Assembly: GCA_015501605.1 (NCBI GenBank) | Contig: JADNRZ010000010.1 | Coordinates: 1,674,001-1,738,000, forward strand | Source: Panaeolus papilionaceus | Lineage: Eukaryota > Basidiomycota > Agaricomycetes > Agaricales | Reading direction: 5' to 3' | DNA: 64,000 bases | Position numbers and translations under genes: made by a program | In this document: piece by piece, positions 58,985 through 64,000 of the stretch | Position numbering within the stretch: position 1 is the stretch's first letter | Layout of the letters: each line of letters begins with the position of its first letter | The notes under the pieces: generated by a model | Told to the model about the DNA's origin: nothing | Databases searched by the model: none | What the model saw: the letters and a program-made list of their open reading frames with translations, nothing else

Positions 58985-61900
58985 TTACAGATTGTCACAA
59001 AGAGTGCAGTCGAATTTTAAGCTATTACGCAGGGAGGCAGCTAAAAAGTAGATCAAAAGTAAGCCTTTTGTCAGAAGAGAGGCGCTTAAACTATACGTAC
59101 GAAGAGCAATGAGAGTAACGAATATGCCGATGACGATGATATAGATGATGCCGTATTTGATGATCTTAACATTCCAATAAGTAAACAGAGACAGGTAAAT
59201 ATAGAAAAAAAGCGGCGTACAATCCATCGGCGTTGCCTTGTTTGTCTGATGGAGTATAGGGGTGCGCGAATCTGTTTAGATGGGCGCAACCAGACTGAGC
59301 GGATAACTGAGTTAGAAAGATGGTTATTTTTAAAACGGAACATAAAGTACTCACAAAGAAGAGTAGCGTGTAGGCGGTCGAAGTAGGGGACGAGAATTGG
59401 TGGAGTCAGCATGAACAGGAGAACATGTCCGAGTAGTAGATCTGAGCTCCAGAGCGAGAGTTCGATGATCTTGACGACAAACTCTCGAGCAGGTTGAGAC
59501 ATGACATGCGATCCCAAACCGCGTCCGTACCAACGTCCAGTCCACCAAGCGCGATTCGTCTCATCGTGCTTGAATTCACGCGACAGGAAGACGGAAATGA
59601 GGATTTTGTGGATTGCACGTTGGACGGCAATCACACAAATAAGGCCGAGTACTGCATGCGATGCGTCCCAGGATTCGAGGAACCACTAAAGGACGAAGAA
59701 AAGCAAATGGAGTATGAGTACAAAAACGCAAATCAGCAAGACTTCCTCCACTTACGAAGAATTCGAAAAAGCCAAGCATGCCAATGAAGCCCAAAAAGTG
59801 GGCAATGAAGGCAATGACCGAGCCAAACTTAGGGAAGACGGGATCTAGCATGGGTCCGAGGAAAAGAGACACCAGGAATAGTGCGAGAAGAATGGCGGCG
59901 TTCCACACAATAGGTCCGAGGGCAATGACGGCGATACGAATGAGAGGGCTCGGAGGGAATTTACCATTCGCATCGGGGAATGACTTGACAAACAAGTAGG
60001 CAATGACAAACAGAACAGCCAGGAACACTGGGAAGATGACTTCCGACCACAACACGGCTCGCCATCCTGCCCTAGGTACATCTCCGGACAACTTTTCGGA
60101 TGGGTGACCGAGCTTCTTCTTCTTGTAACCTGTGATCATGGTACGCGAAAGTCGGCAATAGCCTATCCAAGAATTGGTATGCGACCTTGAATTACCCCGC
60201 GACATCCATCTCAAGAATTCGCTGCGGAGAAGCATGAGAAGGTGGTAAACAAGCGTTAGACAACCAAATTCGCTTACCGATAATCAATAATAAAGTCTGA
60301 AAATACGAATTGATGGGGGTTGAACCAGAAGGGCGCAAGACAGAGGGCAACAATGGAGATCCAGAAATAAAGGAGGTATGGTGTCCACAAAGTCAATGTC
60401 ACGTAGAGCAACATGATCAAGGTCCTAATTGCTAGGTAGATACTCGGTCCGGCGAAACGTGAAAAGAGTGTGCTGAAGTGGATTCTGGTTGTCGCAAACC
60501 CACGACCCGTTGCGATATACCTTGCACCACCAAATGTTAAATTGCTGAGAATAGAATGGGTATAAATCTGAGTGGAGAAGATCTCGAAAGCGGGTGAGAG
60601 GGATCCGAATTGCTTTGCCAGACGAACAACAGCCTTCCATGCGCCACGTTCAACGAGTTCTAGAGTAAAAAAGTCAACGTAAGTCTATTAATAGAACAAG
60701 AGACACGTGTGCGTTGAGACAGACCTTGCAAGAAGAGCGGTAGGAAGGCAATCATAAACACGAGGAAAATACTGATGATGCAGCGACGAATCCAATCAAA
60801 GACGGGGACCAGGTTATAGCAACCAGCTTGTCCGGCCAAGAATTGTCCCGAGGGGGTATACTGACAGATCTTTAAGTTGGAATTGAGTGTGCCCAAGAAT
60901 ACCACTACAAGAAGTGGTTAGTAAAACAAATAGAGCCGCAGAAAAAAACACTTACAGGTAACGATGAAGATCTGAACTGACAAGATGACAAGCATGTTGT
61001 TAATATGGAAACCAGGATGACCGTAGTAGAAAGTGAGGAAGCGGTCGATGGGGAGTTGGGTTCCAAGGTAGTAATACTCTCGACTGAGCATTTGTTCACC
61101 CATACCAGTACCAATCTTCGTCTGGAAATTGAGAATTGTACCAAATCCAAGATCACGACCCTTTCCGCACTGGTAGTACTCGGTGTGCTTGATACGACCT
61201 CCACGTCCAAAGGCGTTCATACCAGCGTAAATATCCTCGTTGAGATGCAGTCCCTTTTGTGCTTTGGACACACCACCACGAGTCGTCATGTAAAGAGCGT
61301 TGAGGAAATCAGGATGTCCGTAATGCAGCTTTCCACCAATCCAGGCCATAGAACGAGCTGCAAGAGTACCGAAGGTTTGTTCCTTTCCAGCAGCCAAGTC
61401 TCCCAAAATACCGATGTTCTCCGAGAAGATGTACTCGCGAGCACCGACAATAGCCACAGGTGGCTTACGGAAGTCCTTGTGGTTCCATTGTCCGTAGGGG
61501 TTCTGGGTGGGCATAGCGTATTCTTCGAACTCGGCGAGGATGTTACGAATCTTGAGACATTCCTCCAAGTAGTTGTCCTGGTTGGCGTCGATGAGCTGAA
61601 GGTATTCACCACGATAGAAAATGACGGCGTGGTTCTGGTTATCTGACTTTCCGTCTCCAAGAATGGGGTTACCGGGCAACTCAATCCGGAACTTGGGGCG
61701 ACGACGTCCAGTCTCAGGGATGAATTCGCTGTGTCCGTCGATCAAAGCAGAGAAGATCCTAGGATCACCACCCTCCTTCCTTGGTGGCTCTTCCTCGAGA
61801 TAGGCAATCTGCAAATCTGGGTAGGCACGAAGCAAGAATTCGGCATTCTCGTGTTCCTCCTTGTTAAACTTGGAGTACCTTTGCATTGAAACGACAAATT

Positions 61901-64000
61901 TGAATTTCCTCCTTGCCATTCTCTCAAGCTCCCTCTCCAACTTGTCCGTGTTACCACCAAAGAGTTGAACAACCTCGGGGTTCTCCACACGGTAGAGCAA
62001 CTTGATGGCTTTAGAATAGTTCATCATGCCAGAAACTGTCCTGTAAAGAGTTTGTGCGCGGAGAGAAGCCCAGATACGAGTACGAAGCGTAAATTCGGGA
62101 GCAGCGCTCTTGAAACCGAGATATTGGAATGCGAGATCATCGGCCTTGTGCTGGTTTTTCTCGTCGTGGGCGAAGGGGTTGACACCATTGAACATAGCGG
62201 ACTCCTCGGCCAAAATCTTGGTGTCCTTGACGAAATTCTCCCATTCAACTGGGTGCAGTTGCTTGAGGTAGTCCAGGAGTGTAACACGAGTGCTTTGGTC
62301 CTCTTCACGGATAATTTCACGCAGAGAAAGAAGGGTCTAAAAAGAGTTTATTTAGCAATTGGAAAAAGTCTTGAACGATGCACGTCAACTAACCTTCTCA
62401 TTATAGTGCGGCGTAAGGACTGTGAATGTGGGCATGGCGTCGACTGGAAGGGGTTCGGGAATATCCGTGGTCAACGACTGTGCGAAGAAAGAAATGCGGC
62501 GTTCTGCTTCGCTGCCGGCTGGGAAGAACTCTCCAGTGTTGGATGCATCGCCCTGGGATACAAAGAATGGAGGGGCACGCAAGCTGCGACGTCCGCCAGC
62601 ACCCGTGTCGACCTGGTGGTAGAGAAGCTTCTGAACGTGGTCAATGGACAGCAAGTGCTCGCGATACATGGAGATGATGACGGCATTCCAGATTTGAGAA
62701 ACGAGGACCTGAGAAAATTGATAAAGATATAAGCTAACTGCGGGAAGGAACGAATACACACCTTGGGCTTGTACTTGACTTCCATATCCTGTGTTGCCAG
62801 CAGTTTTGCGTAAATGCGTTTTGGCAGTCTGGTATAGATGTCCTTCCATGGCGTCCAGATAGACAGTCCGAGGGTGAATGAGCGGGTGATACTGTAAACG
62901 GTGTTCCAGATAATGTACCAAAGGAATGTATCCAAGAAGAAAAGAACGAGATCCATGATATACATGATAGTGAGGGTGAATGCAGCTTGGTTGGTGCAAA
63001 GTGCATTTCCGAAGAATCGATCACTGCAACCTTGGATTTTCATACGAACCATAACCTGGATTGGGAAGTGGAACGACCGGGTAAGGTAGAAGTAGGACTC
63101 CACAAACTTGCACCCGAAGACTAGTATCCAAAGAACCACGGAACCAATTCGATTCTTCTTCTCCAATGCTGGATAACTGGCAGTGAAGGTTTGACTAGCG
63201 AGATACTTTCTAGATTTGCCGGCGACACGATCACCAAACATGCGGCCTGAGGGCATAATAGCGAAAAGGATGGTTGCGATGACGGAAATGAAGAATTGGA
63301 TGATTCCCAAAATGAGCGAAAGTGATCCACCTGTGCCATTGTTTTCTACGATGGCAATGTAGAACGTTGGTCCAGAAGTGAGGCCGAGGGTAATGAACAA
63401 GAATATGAGTCGACGGGTAAGGTGAGAGGTATTGTTCCAAGTGGTGGGAATGTAGGAGAACTCGGCAAGCGTGGCAAGAATCATGATGATGGTGGCAACA
63501 GCTCCTCCAAGTGCGGTCGCTGACCATGTAATGGCGGAAGAGTCCCGGTCAGGGACTCGATAAATAGCGTCAGAATTAAAGGCGGTGTAGAAGTAGTACA
63601 TAGCAATGTGAATGACCCAAATGCGATTGAAGTTGACGAGGAGGTGACCAAAAGAGCGTTTTTCGTAGTATGTCTTGAAGAAGGCCCTGTTCCAGTCTAT
63701 CCGGTCAAATCTCATGAATCGCTGAGAGGGTGGTAAGTCCACTAGTCTGGTCTATGGAAATTGTCAATACAATAGACAGAAGTCTTGAAAAATAATCGCA
63801 CCTTGTCGTTGAGAACTATTCGTGAGATTCCTTCAGGGTACCAGAAAAGTTGATTAACATCGTCATAGCCAATGATGTCTTCGTGATCCCGTTCACGACG
63901 CACGAACTTTCCATCAACGACCTCGTATCCTTGGTCCCTGATGAAACGATAGAGAGGCTTTGTTACTGCACGAAGATAAAGCCCTTCTGGCACAGGTTCC
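58985..64000 (-). CDS. FKS1: 1,3-beta-glucan synthase catalytic subunit (FKS), 3' part
   Basis: This plasma-membrane GT48 enzyme makes the main wall glucan from UDP-glucose. The 5' end lies beyond the right edge. The frame enters at about 63990 ([20 protein letters not shown]). Seen: the N-terminal membrane block (62700-63700; [20 protein letters not shown]), then the conserved cytosolic catalytic region from 62630: [157 protein letters not shown] and [20 protein letters not shown]. The C-terminal membrane block lies at 60960-59010. Two late introns (about 56 nt with GTACGC...TTAAG near 59218-59163, and one at 59095-59045) lead to the end [13 protein letters not shown] at 58985. The family is the target of echinocandins. 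Coding over the traced exons is intact. Confidence 0.95.

Noticed and set aside
59086..59240. FKS1 ending in the Ser-rich frame [14 protein letters not shown]
   Set aside because: Splicing out about 56 nt restores a hydrophobic helix ([20 protein letters not shown]) and a Cys-containing end more typical of the family.
61005..62732. Long plus-strand frames (213 and 255 codons)
   Set aside because: They overlap the strongly conserved catalytic exon of FKS1 on the other strand and carry no motif.

Overview
This window is nuclear DNA from a filamentous basidiomycete, most likely a mushroom-forming agaricomycete. The genes are dense and sit on both strands. They are split by many short introns of about 50-70 bases with GTRNGT donors and YAG acceptors. 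The gene content fits: a NoxA-type NADPH oxidase, a Zn2Cys6 factor with a Gln/His-rich tail, a tandem family of thaumatin-like proteins, a FKS beta-1,3-glucan synthase and a Plavaka-type DNA transposon, a group characteristic of basidiomycetes. No bacterial-type signals (operons, Shine-Dalgarno sites, CRISPR) are present.

Layout. Positions 1-5.8 kb hold three minus-strand genes: an acidic low-complexity protein that runs off the left edge, the Paf1-complex subunit RTF1, and the Hsp70 import factor Hikeshi/OPI10. Positions 5.8-10.7 kb are gene-poor. Then come plus-strand NoxA (10.7-13.1 kb) and plus-strand VWA8, a giant AAA+/VWA ATPase with a probable mitochondrial presequence (14.2-19.8 kb), followed by a minus-strand multi-pass membrane protein (20.0-21.4 kb). 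A 294-bp element with 15-bp perfect terminal inverted repeats and a very odd base pattern lies at 21.7-22.0 kb. An F-box protein (minus) and the retromer subunit VPS26 (plus) diverge from a 329-bp promoter. A membrane protein with a very long disordered tail follows (26.0-29.3 kb, minus), then a 3.7-kb gene-poor stretch.

From 32.9 kb there is a Zn2Cys6 transcription factor (plus), the battenin homologue CLN3/BTN1 (minus), a BAH/PHD-like chromatin protein (plus) and a small basidiomycete-type protein (minus). Positions 43.76-52.44 kb are an apparently complete Plavaka (CACTA-related) transposon. It has imperfect TIRs (24 of 30 matching), subterminal repeats, an open spliced transposase gene, a second gene of unknown function, and a tRNA-like Pol III unit near one end. 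To its right, three thaumatin-like genes and the 3' five kilobases of FKS1 all lie on the minus strand. This makes a 12-kb neighbourhood whose products plausibly all act on cell-wall beta-glucan.

Gene models were built by eye from reading frames and splice signals. For NoxA, VPS26 and Hikeshi every exon was placed and the exon sum is divisible by three. For the others the outer boundaries are firmer than the inner ones. Gene names rest on recognised family motifs; no database search was run.
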